DNA of 64,000 bases from Zygnema cylindricum (taxonomy: Eukaryota; Streptophyta; Zygnematophyceae; Zygnematales; Zygnemataceae). Below the pieces are notes generated by a model, which was not told where the DNA came from, did not search any database, and saw only the letters and a program-made list of their open reading frames with translations. The translations under genes were made by a program, and so were the position numbers. Below are positions 23,546 through 35,799 of the stretch, piece by piece (position 1 is the stretch's first letter; every line of letters starts with the position of its first letter). Location of the stretch: the NCBI GenBank assembly GCA_037447655.1, contig JBBHKE010001501.1, positions 259,115 through 323,114 of the forward strand, in the 5' to 3' direction.

Positions 23546-25375
23546 AAAGTATAATCTTTAGTGGCAAACCTACAAAAAACAGAAGACGTGGTGGAGATCG
23601 AACCGGAACGAATAGAGAGGGAAGAAGCTGAATTCGTCAAAAATAATCTAAGAGAGCCATCTATTCCAGCGGCAAATTTTGAGGGAGGAAGAAGAAGCAG
23701 CAAAAGGTTGCATGAAAACCAGGCTAATAACATGGTAACCAAACTGTCTCTTCCAAATGAACCTCAAACTTATAGAGAGTCAATAAAAAGTCAGGGGAAA
23801 AACCAATGGAAGATAGCTATTAATGATGAGATGGCCTCAATAATAGCAGCCAATACTAAATAGCTGGTGGAATGCTCACATTACCGAAAGCGAATTGGGT
23901 ATAAGTGAGTATTCAAACTTAAATTCAACCCAAGTAACTCCATTGAGCACTATAAAGCACAGTTAGTGGTTAAGGGGTTCACTCAGAAAGAGGGAATCGA
24001 CTATGAGGAAACCTTTGCTCTTGTCGTCATATCTCCCTCCTTTTGCATCTTTCTCAGTTTGGCGGCACTAAAGATATAAAGGTACACTAGATGGACAACA
24101 AGACAACCATCATGCATAGGGAGCTAGAAGAGGAGATCTTCATGCAAACATGCAAAAGATTCATGGAGCAAGGAGAAGAGAGCAAGGTATAGGGATTGAT
24201 CAAGTCTCTCTATAGCCTGAAATAGGCGCGTCGACAGTAGAACAAAAAGCTTAATGAGTTTTTTACCGGTCAGGGATACATTTAGATCACTTCAGATCAC
24301 TCAATTTACCTATTTGAAGATGAAGAAGGTATCATCTTTGTTGTCATTTATGTTGATGACTTGCTTGTATTGAGTAAGTTTTTGGATAAAATCAATATAC
24401 TAAATAATGGCCTAAAAGGTGAATTTAAAGTGAAGGATATGGGGGAGGCAAAATACATTTTTTGAATTCAAGAAGTGAAAGACAAAGATAGGAGAATAAT
24501 CATATTAATTCAGAATGAGATTATTCGGAATATGCCCAAAAAGTTTCAGATGGACAAGGCTAATAATTCTACCACTCTAATGGAACTAAAGAAAGGAAGT
24601 AAGGGGAGTTTGGAAGACAGAGTTATAAATTTGGATGATAAATTAGGTCTTGAACAACAGAAATTTATGCATGTTATCCCCTATAGATAAGTAAAAGGCG
24701 GCTTAATCTACTTTAAGAATTACACTCAGCAAGATTTAGCTGCAACATTAGGAGTGTTGAAAAAGAGTTAGAATGCTCCAACTAAAAGTGATTAGGAGGC
24801 AACTAAGAGAGTCGTTAGATATCTGATAGGGACTCGAGATTTATGGTTCCATTTCGGTGTGGACAATAATAACATCGCCGCTTGGAGTGAAGCTAGTTAT
24901 GGGGATGTTTATACGAAGAGATGTAATGATGGATATGTGTTGTATGTGGGAGATAGGGCTTGTTGCTGGAGCAACAAACAGTAAAAAGTTTTTGTTCAGT
25001 CCACCATGGAGGATGAGTACATGGCCTCTTGCTCAATTGTAAACGAATTGATGTGGGTCAAGTCTTTGGTTGGTGAGCTTGGTCATCTAATGAGTGGTGT
25101 GCACAAAATATTTTGTGATAATCAAGCAGCGATTCCTATTTCTGCTCATCCTAAACACCACTTCAAAGCAAAACACATAGATATTAGACTAAGTTTTGTT
25201 AGAGAATAGGAAGTGCACAAAAAAATAAGTTTGGAGGACAAACCAGATATTGATATGGTAGCAGATATAATGATTAAACCTATACCCTCTTCTAAATTAA
25301 TTTTCTCTATAGAAAAATATGGTTTTAAATTAAAAATTAACTACGTTAGAAAATAAATGGTTTGTAAAAACTAAT
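23546..25375 (+). pseudogene. Copia family A reverse transcriptase and RNase H (copy A3)
   Basis: Starts with the acidic linker DVVEIEPERIEREEAEFV and GGRRSSKRLHENQANN, then RT (KGFTQKEGIDYEETFA near 23975; active site VIYVDDLLVLSKF near 24348), DMGEAKYI, and RNase H (RYLIGTRDLWFH, ASYGD, VQSTMEDEYMASCSIVNEL, CDNQAAIPISAHPKHHFKAK). Many in-frame stops and frameshifts make it inactive. Confidence 0.88.
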
Positions 25376-26434
25376 GATTATTTTGGGTATTTTCAAGGTC
25401 TGGAAGTGTAAAATTAAAAGGCAAAAATAAATAAAGATAGCTTGCCTCTAACCCCTCTCTCAAGTCCCCAAATTTGACGGAGTCACTAAAGACAAAAGAG
25501 GGAGTTGAAGCCATAGCTGCCTAAGTTTCTCCAAGAACACATGGATCAGAGTTAGTAGAGTTACCAAAAACGCTTGCCGGACCTAGGATTTGATCTTGGT
25601 AACTACCTTCCGTCAAAGAAGCTCATAGTTGTTAGCCTTATCCTATAGTATAGGAATTGTGTTGTGATAAATGAGGTTCGATAACTATATAACATTGTAC
25701 CTTTATATAAATTCAATTAACTAGGGGGACGGACTTCTAGCACATTAACATAGTTATACTACTAGTAAGGACAAGGGTACAACACAAAACAAATCTACCG
25801 CACATTTTTTTTTGATAGCTAACATAAAAGTCGGTTTCGATCAAACGGTCACTATGAAAATCGACATCGAGTCTTTGGCGGTTTTTTGCCATAGGCCCAC
25901 CGAGGGACAATTGGCAACATCCTTTTAGATTCCGAATTTTGTAGATAGCACCAAAACAGGTCTGAATGTGATTGGAGTCAACTCCTTGGCGATGTCGTAC
26001 GATGACTGTACATAAAGTATTTTGGCACTTATACCTTTCTGTACTGTACAATATTTTGATTGGTGTTGTAACGTAGTAGTAGAGGGTTTAGAGAGGGGTG
26101 TCATAATTCTTGGTGTTGTAACATAGTAGTAGAGGGTTTTGAGAGGGTTTTTTGACAGAGACAAATCTTAGGTAGCCGCCTCTCTCCTAGAGTGCCACTG
26201 TTCAAAATGTCATCTTTGACCATCAATAATTCACTGTTCAAGAAAACAAATTACTTGATTTTTTTTGTTATTCACTCGAGGGAGTCTTTATTTCACATGG
26301 GTGAAGCTGAACAGACTGATTTCTTGCCAAGGTGGTAATTATTCTTGGTGAAACCAGAATAGGTCAAGGTTATCTTAGAGGCTTAGTATAAGTTGCATAT
26401 TCTGAGAGTCTTTCGAGGCCTCGGAGTTTTATGA
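25376..26434 (+). mobile_element. 3' internal end and 3' LTR of copia family A (copy A3)
   Basis: 25376-25513 is the pol-to-LTR interval with polypurine tract (AAAAGAGGGAGTTGAAGCC). The LTR starts at 25514 (TAGCTGCC, the TG changed to TA) and shows the family GTAC cluster (25997, 26008, 26041, 26046), then GATTGGTGTTG and the CTTAGAGGCTTAG end. Its last bases are replaced by the truncated gypsy LTR. Confidence 0.7.
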
Positions 26435-27039
26435 AGTTGCATTTCAGTTCGCTCACACTTTTACACCTAAATGTTTTATACTGAAAATTAGATTTTGATT
26501 GGTTATAAATGCTACGTAGTTAGTCAAAGATTTCCCATACATTTGCATCAGTAAGTCGTATTTGCAACTGATTAATGATTGGCCCAGGTGAACACATATT
26601 CAACGGAGCGTTGACTTTGGCCTAGCTGGTCCTAAGGGATGATGGATAAATGATGAAGTCTAAAACAAAAGTAGGCATCTTTTCTTTAGGAAACAAATGT
26701 GAAAATTCTTGAATAATATTGATCTTGAGCAAATAGTATCAATTTAGAGCAATGGCATTTTTGAACTGAAATCTCTCAATAACTATTAGCATTTTAGAAA
26801 TTAAAAGTGGAAAATACTTAAAACAAGAGTGTAAAAGAAATAGACTTTAACGAAAGGATTGAGTAAAGAGGGCAAAAGACTAAGCCATATGCTATGCGAA
26901 CAAAAGAGCTACTTCTAATCAAAAGTTGATCCTTAATGTGGGTGTTTCAAATGAATGTGTATTTTTCCAATCAATATAATGTGTGGTAAAAAATGGTTGT
27001 AGTAATGGGATTTTCTTAGAGTTGGGGAATCATATTACA
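26435..27039 (+). mobile_element. 5' LTR of a Ty3/gypsy element, 5'-truncated
   Basis: It aligns with 38131-38736 of the 3' LTR (shared GAAGTTGCATTTC, GGTTATAAATGCTACG-like, TGATTGGCCCAGGTGAA). The first 370 bp or so of the LTR, including its GTAC cluster, are missing. It ends at ATTACA, 2 bp before the primer site. Confidence 0.85.
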
Positions 27040-27041
27040 TA

Positions 27042-27053
27042 TGGTGTCAAAGC
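27042..27053 (+). other. Gypsy primer-binding site (initiator tRNA-Met 3' end)
   Basis: TGGTGTCAAAGC, a slightly mutated form of the plant tRNA-Met(i) site TGGTATCAGAGC, 2 bp after the LTR. Confidence 0.8.
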
Positions 27054-27755
27054 TTTGGTTAGAAGTTAGGAAAAGCTTGCTTACCCGAAAATTGACTAAC
27101 GCAAGTAGTAAGTGCTCTGACCCGTGTAGGTGGAACCACAATGTGGAGATGTGGGGATTGGAGGGAAACTAATTAACCACACTCCCAAGAGCCGCTGGCA
27201 AGATATAGGGCTTGCTTAGGTCCAAAAGACTCAAGAGGGGTGGGAAATATAGCCAGTGTTGAATTTCACACCAATTGCCTAGAGGCCAAACAAACATGTC
27301 TTCTCCTAGCAATGATTCATGTGTAGAGGGAGGGCTTGAAGCCATGAAAGGTGAGGATATGAGGATTATAGAACAAAAGATCCTAATTTAGTGGGAAATG
27401 GGAAATTTGCTAATGGAGGAGAAGGAAAGTGGAGTACTTTACTTATTCAAGAGCAAAAGAGTCCATAAATTATTCAAAACTTTTCAAACCCTAAATCTTA
27501 CCTTTGATAGCTTTGAATTTTGTTGTTGCAAAATTTGTGGGGAAATTCTTACCTTCTATTCCAATGTTGGGAAATTGAAAATTTGAATTTGTACTAACTT
27601 ACTTTTAATGTCTTTTAAATTTCTCAGATTTTGATCTTTTCAAAGGATTTGTTAAAGAGAAGAAGTCTTGAATTGGAGCAATCTGCGGACTTCAAATATG
27701 CAACAAATTTCATTGGGAAATTATACTCTATCTTTCTTTTGCTTGATTTCATTGT

Positions 27756-29000
27756 TTGATAATGGCAAATTTTGCATGGAAACGTGAAATGGAGAATGCT
27801 TTGAATGTGTTGAAGAAGCAAATTGTGAAATTGGTCAAAAGATTTAATAATCATGTTGCCGCTGTGGATGAAACCATTTCCGAATTGAAAAGTGAATTGA
27901 AATTTGTCAAAGAAAATGGAAATGTTTCAAATGAGAAATTAGATGAACTTATTAACTTAATTCAGGCCAAGAATGATATGAATGACCAAAAGGGTGAGAG
28001 TAGTAAAAGAAATGCAAATTCTAGGGAGGATGATCATGATAGACCTAAGAAAATAAGGGATCTGAAATTGTCTATTAGTGAGGCACCATCGTTTGATGGT
28101 AAGAGGATCGATGAGTTGAATGCTTAGATTTTTCATATGGAGTATTATTTCGAGTCTAGAAATTGCGATCGTGATGATTATACTCTTTTTGCTGTTAGCT
28201 GTTTGAAAGGCGATGCTCAAATTTGGTATTATACTTTGAGAAGGTCTAAATTGATTCCTGATAATGCTGATTGCGAAAATTTTAAAACCGCGATCAAATC
28301 GCGTTTCATGTTTGTCACTTTTAAATCCAGAATGCAAGAAAAGTGGTTGAGTTGTAAGCAGAGTGGATATATGAAGAATTATATTGTGGAATTTGACTCA
28401 TCTAGCATTCATGTCATAGGGGATCTGTGAAGGATTATATTGTGGAATTTGACTCATTAGCATTGATGTCATAGGTTTGACTGATGTAATGGCTAAATTG
28501 CATTTCTCGAACTATTTGAATCCTATACTAAAATCAGAACTAAAACATCAAAAATTAATAATTTGAAGGAATTACAAGATAAGTCATTGGAATTAGAGGA
28601 TCAGTTGGGGTATAATCGGGAAACTCGATCACTCAGGGGTAATTTGAATGAAGTATCAAAGTGGGATGAGGAGGAATTTGTTGAAGAGGGTCGGAATGTT
28701 GGTGTGGTGAATAGGCAAAATATCTTCGAGGGAAATCAAAAGGGTGGACATAGTGTTAAATTTAACAATAGAGGGGGATACATTAAAAGTCTTAAACCAA
28801 GCATTAATGCCCAAAAGCCTAACCTTACCATCCTTACATGAACTATTTGTCACAAAAAGGGTCATAGAGCATTTGAGTGTGCACAACTGAAAAAGATTAA
28901 CTGTTATAACTGTGGAGAGGAGGGACATTTTAGTAGAGAGTGCATAAAACCCAAAAAGAAAGTCACTTGTTTCAAATGCTGAGGTCTAGATCATTTTGAT
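27756..29000 (+). pseudogene. Ty3/gypsy gag, first copy
   Basis: The start MIMANFAWKREMENALNV (27756) begins a long coiled-coil-like N-terminus. The retrotransposon gag domain follows (SISEAPSFDGKRIDELNA, then AQIWYYTLRRSKL and SRFMFVTFKSRMQEKWL to 28430), then a zinc knuckle CYNCGEEGHFSREC (28902-28943) and a second, broken one. The frame stops at TAG after ELNA. A 59-bp tandem duplication at about 28375-28470 (ATTATATTGTGGAATTTGAC twice) shifts it again. Confidence 0.85.
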
Positions 29001-29945
29001 AGTAAAATGTTTGATCGGTTGTTTGCATGGATATTTCACACAAAATATTATTTGAATTTAGGAATTGCGATCGTGATGGTTACACTTCTTTTGCTATTAG
29101 TTGTGTAACACTTAAAGCTCAAATTTGGTATAATTTTACCCAATGTCTTATATGTTTCTGATAATGCTGATGGTGAAGCTTATAAAACCGCAATCAAATC
29201 GCGTTTTTAGTCTGTAACTTATAAATCTAGAATAGAAAAAAATTGGCTAAGGCGTAAGCAGACTGGATATGTGAAAGATCACATTGTTGATTTTGACTCA
29301 TCTAGCATTCATGTCATGGACTTAACTGAAAAAATAGCTAAGTTGCATTACTTAAATTATTTGAATGTATATTGAAATCAAAACTGAAACATCAAAAATT
29401 TAATAATTTGAATAAATTATAGGATAAACCATTATAATAAGAGTAGAATTAGAGGATCAGTTGGGTCATAACTGAGAAACCAAATCACTAAGGGTAATTT
29501 CAATAAAGTTTTAGAATGGGGTGAGGAGGAATTTTGGAAGAGGGTCTAAATGCAGGTCTTCAAATTAGGCAAGATATCTTCAAGGGAAATGAGAGAGGTG
29601 GACATAGTGTTAATGTAGGAAACAAACTTCACAATAGAGGGGGATATATTAAAAGTCCTACACCGAGTATCAATACTAAGAAACCTAATTTTACAATGCT
29701 CACATGCACTATCTGTCAGAAAAAATGACACAAAGCATTTGAGTGTGCACAATTGAAGAGAATGAACTGTTGTAACTGTAGAGAGGAGTGATATTTTAGC
29801 AGAGAGTACACAAAACTCAAAAAGAAAGTCACTTGTTTTAAAGGCACAGGTCTAGATCATTACGGTAAAAACTGTAGGGATAATTGTTTTCTCAAAACAA
29901 AAGATGTCAATAAAGGTATTCAAGAAACGAGAATTATATTTAGCT
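29001..29945 (+). pseudogene. Ty3/gypsy gag, second tandem copy (partial)
   Basis: Repeats 28130-28990 about 0.9 kb downstream: GGAATTGCGATCGTGATGG, TCATCTAGCATTCATGTCAT and the CTICQKK and CNC knuckle region recur. It is more degenerate than the first copy. Confidence 0.8.
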
Positions 29946-30560
29946 GAGTAGGAAGCCTAGAAGGTGGGAAACAAAATAGACTAGCTAAAAGTCCTCAGTT
30001 AACTCAGCTATATCCAGAAGTTGAGGAGTTAACTCTAGAAAGCAAGCTAATGAATAAAAAAGCTAAGATAACAAAATTTATAATGAATCTGATTACACTG
30101 CAAATTTTGAAAAACCCTTCTGATAAAATTCTTAACAACACACCTATGTTTCGACAGTTAAGTAACGCAGACACCAAACATAGTTTGATCAGATTCGAGT
30201 CTGTAGTGGAGAGGAAATCATTAAGAGTTATGGTTGATTCGGGTGCTACCCATAATTTAATTCACATAAATTTGTAAAGGAAAATAAAATTCCTAAAGTT
30301 ATACGGGGAAGCCTTTAGATGTTCAAGTGGCAAATGGTAATAAGTTGACATCCGAATTTCAAACAGAAACAATAGAAGTTGATATCCAGGGTCATATAAT
30401 GAAAGTTGTGTGTGAAATAATAAAATTGGGAAGCGAGGAACTAATCTTGGGAAAGCTTTGGTTAACTTAAAATAATCCTCAAATTAATTGGGAAATTAAC
30501 ACCTTAAAAGTAAAGTTTGAAAATGGTTGGAAGGTTTTGCTAACATTACCTTTTAAATAA
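29946..30560 (+). pseudogene. Ty3/gypsy aspartic protease region
   Basis: LRVMVDSGATHNLIHINL at about 30222-30274 is the retropepsin active site (DSGAT). The following IELGSEELILGKLWL-like codons (30420-30465) are the usual downstream protease block. Stops are present. Confidence 0.8.
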
Positions 30561-31104
30561 TTGCATAAGAATCATAAAAAGAACATAAACAGATTGGGAG
30601 TGGAAGGTTTGATTTTTGCTAAGCAATTTAAAAATCACTTAAAGATAAAAAAAAAACAGGCTCTCTTATTAGTACTAGGCAGTTACTAATGAAAGAGGAA
30701 GAGAAAACACTAACACTGATATCATCTATGAATCAAACACCACTGAAAATCTTGAAAAACTAAAATCTGATTTTGTAACGGATATTAAAACATCTTATGT
30801 TTTTGTTAAAAATTTGATTTTTGAATATTCAGATGTTTTCCCAAATGATTTACCCTACAGAAAGCCACCTTTCGAGATGTGAAACATGTTATTAACCTTG
30901 AACGTGGATTTAATCCTCCAGTCAAAGGAAATTGCTAGCATAATTTCTTTTAGAAAGAGGAGTTAAAGAAACAAACCGATGAGCTTCTAAAGAAATGACA
31001 TATTTAGTCCAACAAATCACTGTACGAGACACCCAGTCCTCTTCGTCAAAAAAAATGATGGAACGTTGAGAATGTGTGTTGATTGTCGTAGTCAGCACTG
31101 TTGT
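30561..31104 (+). pseudogene. Ty3/gypsy reverse transcriptase, first part
   Basis: Contains the pre-RT linker and then VLFVKKNDGTLRMCVDCR (31028-31090). Sequence homology stops at about 31105, where foreign LTR sequence begins; it resumes at 34664. Confidence 0.8.
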
Positions 31105-34100
31105 CCATAACATAGCATATTTCAGCAATGGATAACTCTTAGAAGCACCACAGACTACCCCTCAAACAGGTGTGTATCAGATAGCACAAACTACTCCACA
31201 ATGAACAAAATCACCTTAAATCGCACTAATAGGCATTAAACTATAGATACTATAAACTCTCAAATATAAGCCAAATCCACCAAGAAATCTACAAGATATA
31301 AGCTCCAGCGTTTCCCAAAAAAAGTTGACAGACTTCTCACAAAATCTTACAAAGATAAAATAATAGAATGAAATTGCACACGCATATAGATTATATATGA
31401 TAGAAAAACTTCATAAAGTTTCACAACAAAATACCAAACAGAGTGATCACACCAACAGGTTAAAGATGCAGAAAATAATTTGCCATTGCTTTGATAAACT
31501 TGACTGTGATAATCAAAATACTCTAAGTTCTACAAGTTATACTCCGAGAGTTCACTGTTGAATGTACGGAGGCGTACAAGCTGTACGATATCTACCATCT
31601 GTCTAAACTATTGTGAGTATACCCGAATTATTCGAGGTATGTCAAAATGAACAAATCTACTTTAATAAACTAATAAGCAAACAGACAAACTTTTGTTGTA
31701 CAGAATATTTACACCAACACCTCCGCTAAATCCGCATACTAGGCGTCAACTTGCTTAGTCACTTAGATCTTCTTATGAATCTTTGTCCGCCAACTTGATT
31801 CACACCAATCGCTAGTGTTGTGTATCGGTAAAAAATTTATCGCGATAACACCGATACCGATAGTTATCGGTTATCGAACGGTCAGAGGTCCCGATATATC
31901 GGTCTGAGACCAACAAATTCCATATCGGCGATAACTTAAAAAAATATAGTATGCATACAATAGTACTTTATAACATACTGTATTATATTTTTTACTTTAT
32001 ATAGCGTGGCATGCCACGTATAAGAATCTGTTCCGTCTCTGTTTAACTGCGCTTTCTTACGGACAGCGCAGCACATAAGCGTTGGCCGGTTAACTGAACA
32101 GGAATTTTACGGTAACTTACGGAATTGTATCGACAAACTGGTGAACATGGAACGGTAAAAGTACAACGGACGCAAAATAACATTCTGCGCGCCCCAAGAA
32201 TCGAACGGACAACTTGGAATGAGAAAATACGAGCGGACGGCCAGCGTGAGCGCCGGCATCCCAGAATGGCTCTTTTGGCATCTTATGCCAAAATGCCAAC
32301 AGATTGACACGTGACAGGTCCCCAGTGGATCCCAAGGAAGAAAGGGACAAAGCCATGGCGTCGGATGTGAAAGGTACATCGTTCTTACTGGATCCGTACC
32401 AAAACCGTACAGATCTCATGGCGGCTACTGTAATTTCTGTGTACTTTCTGTGCGATCTGATTGGTAGGCACCTCAGTAGATAGGGGTTGTTAGAAGGGCG
32501 CGTCCGGGGTATGACACGTACAGTTGAGTGTACTAGCCGTACATTTATCTGTACGGTCCGTACAAATATCGCCGATAGTTATCGATATCGGTGTTATCGC
32601 CGATAAAACCGATAAATATCGGGTATTTATCGGCGATAACACCGATAGCGATATATCTTACCAATATATCGATTATCGGGTACCCGAAAAAAGGTCCATA
32701 TCGGTTATCGGCAAATCCTTACCGATACACAACACTACCAATCGCAGTTGATTTGTCCAGTACCAGATCATGTTATCCGCAGCTGCGCAAGCTGCATTGT
32801 CTGTACAGATCATATCCAAAATAACTGCAACTGCGTTTTCCTGTCTGCGTCGCAGCTGCGCAGTACCGGCGACGCTTTTTTCAACATTTTGTTTATTCCA
32901 CATCGGATAGCTTCGCGATCCGCCGTCTATTTCTCAATCCTTGTTCATGCCACTCAATAAGTCCCTTACGTCACTTTAGGTATATCCGTACGTTCGCTCC
33001 CCCAACCCATGAATCAATTTGAACCTCCATATTAAATCCAATGAGCAATTACGCACAAACTGTCCCGTACGCACAAAACTGACTTTTCAAAACAACACTC
33101 CCCCAAAAATTTAGTTTCGTGCACCCGAAAAATATGCAGCGTGTAATGGTGTGTTGTTATGTTGCGCTAGTTCAACATCGCAACCCATTTTGAATACAAT
33201 ATGCAGCGTGTACTGCTATGCTGCCATACACCGCTACATTTACATCGCATCCTAGTTTGAATACAATATGCAACGTGTAATGTTGTGCTTCCATGCTGCG
33301 CTACTTTGACATCAGAGCCCTAGCAATTTCTCCACTCTACCCTTAACTTCCCCTTCAGAGCCTCATCTACTAACAACTAAGACTTTCAAATTCAGCACTC
33401 CTCTAAAGCTTTAGACTTAGTTGTCCACTATGTCTGCAGATCTTTCGACTATAATGGAGTTACATACAAAAGCAAGGATGTAAAAATATTTAGAGAATGA
33501 AAATTCTCTTTTACAACCTCCACTACTTATCTTTCAAACCTTAGCAAAAACAACACATCACCACTGCCTCTGCTGATGTCGCCAATGCTCTTGTTGCCTT
33601 TTGCCATTTCCCAACCTTCACCTTTTTGAAAAACCGCCCTCTTGCAAAATTCGTCCTGTAACAGCTCCCCCTATGCGATAAACGCCAAACTGTCCCTTCA
33701 CTAATGTCATAATTTTTTTTTCAGGAAATCTGAATTTCCACTTGTATTCGTCACTCAGCCATTTTATCAAATATGTCAAAAATCTATCTCCTACACACTT
33801 TTATCAAACGGTTATTGCACATTCTCCTATGTAAGATACTTCTACGCCTTCTGCTTCCTTTGATATATGTTACTGACGTTGTTGCACCAAATTCTCTACA
33901 AATTTCTTGAAAAGTCGTTGAAGTCTCCCCAATTACCCGTCACATATTCCTCAACTTTGCCGGTTGCTTCCTTCGGTGTGATTCATTTTGTAACATGTTT
34001 GTTCTCCATTTGTTTTCCCGCAATCTGTATACTTTTCTTGTTTTCTTATGTCTTCCTGATTTGTTCGTAGACTTTTTAGTTTTTCCATAGTTTCCCTTCC

Positions 34101-34663
34101 CATTACCTCAATAAAGTGTGGTTTTTCTCACTAGATTTTGGTTTTTATTCCATAGATCTGTCACTTCGTTTAAGTGTATGCATTCTCAATATATTCATTC
34201 TGGTCCCCTTCCAGTTAGGTGATTTTTTTCTCTTCCTAGTATTCTTTCTTATTTTCCATATTCCTCCAAATTTATAACCGTTTCTACTCTTATAAACCTC
34301 CTTCCTTAGCTTCATTTTCCTGCGTTGTCCGTACAGATCATATCCAAAATAACCGCAGCTACATTGTCCCTACATATTATATCCATAATAACCGCAGTTG
34401 CGTTGTCATGTCTCCGTCGCAACTACACCGTATCGGCTGTGCCTTTTTCAACATTTTGTTTTTTCCACATCGGATCGTTTCGCGATCCGCTGCCTATTTC
34501 TCAATGCTTCTTCACGCCACTCAATGAGTTCCTTACGTCACTTTAGGTATATCCGTACGTTACCTCCCCTAACCCGTGAATCAATCCGAACCTCCATATT
34601 AAATCCGATGAGCAATTACGCATGAACTGCCGCGTACGCACGAAACTGACTTTTTAAAATAAC
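31105..34663 (-). mobile_element. Nested LTR-retrotransposon remnant inserted in the gypsy RT
   Basis: The gypsy RT reads into this block at CGTAGTCAGCAC and out at ATGGACAAGATTATGG. The block looks like a minus-strand, non-coding LTR element: LTR-like starts (TGTTGT/TGTTAT after a purine tract) on the minus strand at about 33100 and 34663. About 345 bp at 34320-34663 are repeated directly at 32770-33105 (CATATCCAAAATAAC, CCACATCGGAT, CCATATTAAATCC, GAGCAATTACGCA). A family C-like polypurine tract and LTR start (AAAGCTTTAGAGGAG then TGCTGAATT) lies at 33393. The low end carries three GTAC sites within 31564-31586. No coding domain was seen. Confidence 0.55.
31813..32737 (+). mobile_element. 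hAT-like MITE copy 3 (complete)
   Basis: 925 bp with intact ends TAGTGTTGTGTATCGG and CCGATACACAACACTA. Flanked by a perfect 8-bp duplication CCAATCGC at 31805-31812 and 32738-32745. The sequence is close to copy 2 over its whole length, including the GGCATGCCACGTATA block and five GTAC sites at about 32518-32563. This is the reference copy for the family. Confidence 0.93.
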
Positions 34664-35790
34664 ATGGACAAGATTATGGTGAAAGATAAGTATCTATTAC
34701 CATTAATTTGTGATCTGATAGATCGTTTAAAAGGTGCTCAAATATTTTTGTTGATTTTTTTGTGTAATGGTTTCAATGAGGTGTTAATTACAACAGGGGA
34801 TGTTAATAAAGGTGGTTTTAGAACTAAGGTTGGTCATTTTTGTTAGGTAGAGATGCCATTTGGTTTGACAAATGCACCGCCCACTCACCAAAAATTAATG
34901 AACCAAACATTTTTAGATTATATAGATGAGTTTGTTCAAGTCTTAATAGATGATATTCAGATTTAGAGTGAATTTATAGAACAGCATGTAACTCATTTGA
35001 GGAAAGTGTTAAAAAAAGTTAAGAGAAATAAAATTATATGAAAAATTGTCAAAATCTAGTTTTCTTAAAAGTGAAAAATTATTTTTTGGGACATATAGTT
35101 AATAAGGAAGGCGTTAGAACATATCCATCCAAAATTGTACTAATGTTACAGAAGGTATATCATTTTTGGGATTGGCCACTTATTACAGTAGATTTATTGG
35201 GAACTTCAATATGATAACCGCACTTTTGACGGATTTCCTATGGAAGAATGAGACGTTTGTGTGAGAAGCCGATCAGAAGAGAGATTTCGAGGAACTAGAA
35301 GGGAAATTGACCTCCGCCCCTACATTGGTATATCTTGATCTTGTTGGGGAGTTTGAAGTATGAATCACCACAGATGCATCTGATAAAGGTCTACGTGCAG
35401 TCATAAGTCAAAAAGTTGGTAAACACTTTCATCATATTGCTTTTGAGTCCAAAAAGTTTATTGATGCTGAAAAAAAATTATCGAGCACAAGAAAAAAAAT
35501 TACTTGCAATTGTTCATGCATTGGTGAAATGGTGTTGTTATTTACATAATAAAAAATTCACAATTCATTGTGATTTTAAAACACTTTCTTAGCTACAAAG
35601 ACTAAGTGATGCACAGATCATGATAAACATAAAGGTTAGGTGGATGTAAAAATTGTTATATTTCAAATTTGAAGTCAAACATATTTTTGGAAAGACGAAT
35701 ATAATGGCAGATCCTTTAAATAGATGTTTTGCAATAAGTGTAATGGTTCAAAATGGAATGTTTTTAGATATTGTTAAAATTGTTATAATA
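34664..35790 (+). pseudogene. Ty3/gypsy reverse transcriptase (second part) and RNase H
   Basis: DKIMVKDKYLLPLICDLIDR (34667) continues the [22 protein letters not shown] follows, and [10 protein letters not shown] is the position of the active site (family norm VYIDDIL or similar; here LIDD). RNase H begins TTDASDKGLRAVISQK near 35360. Stops and indels are frequent. Confidence 0.85.
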
Positions 35791-35799
35791 AAGATGATA

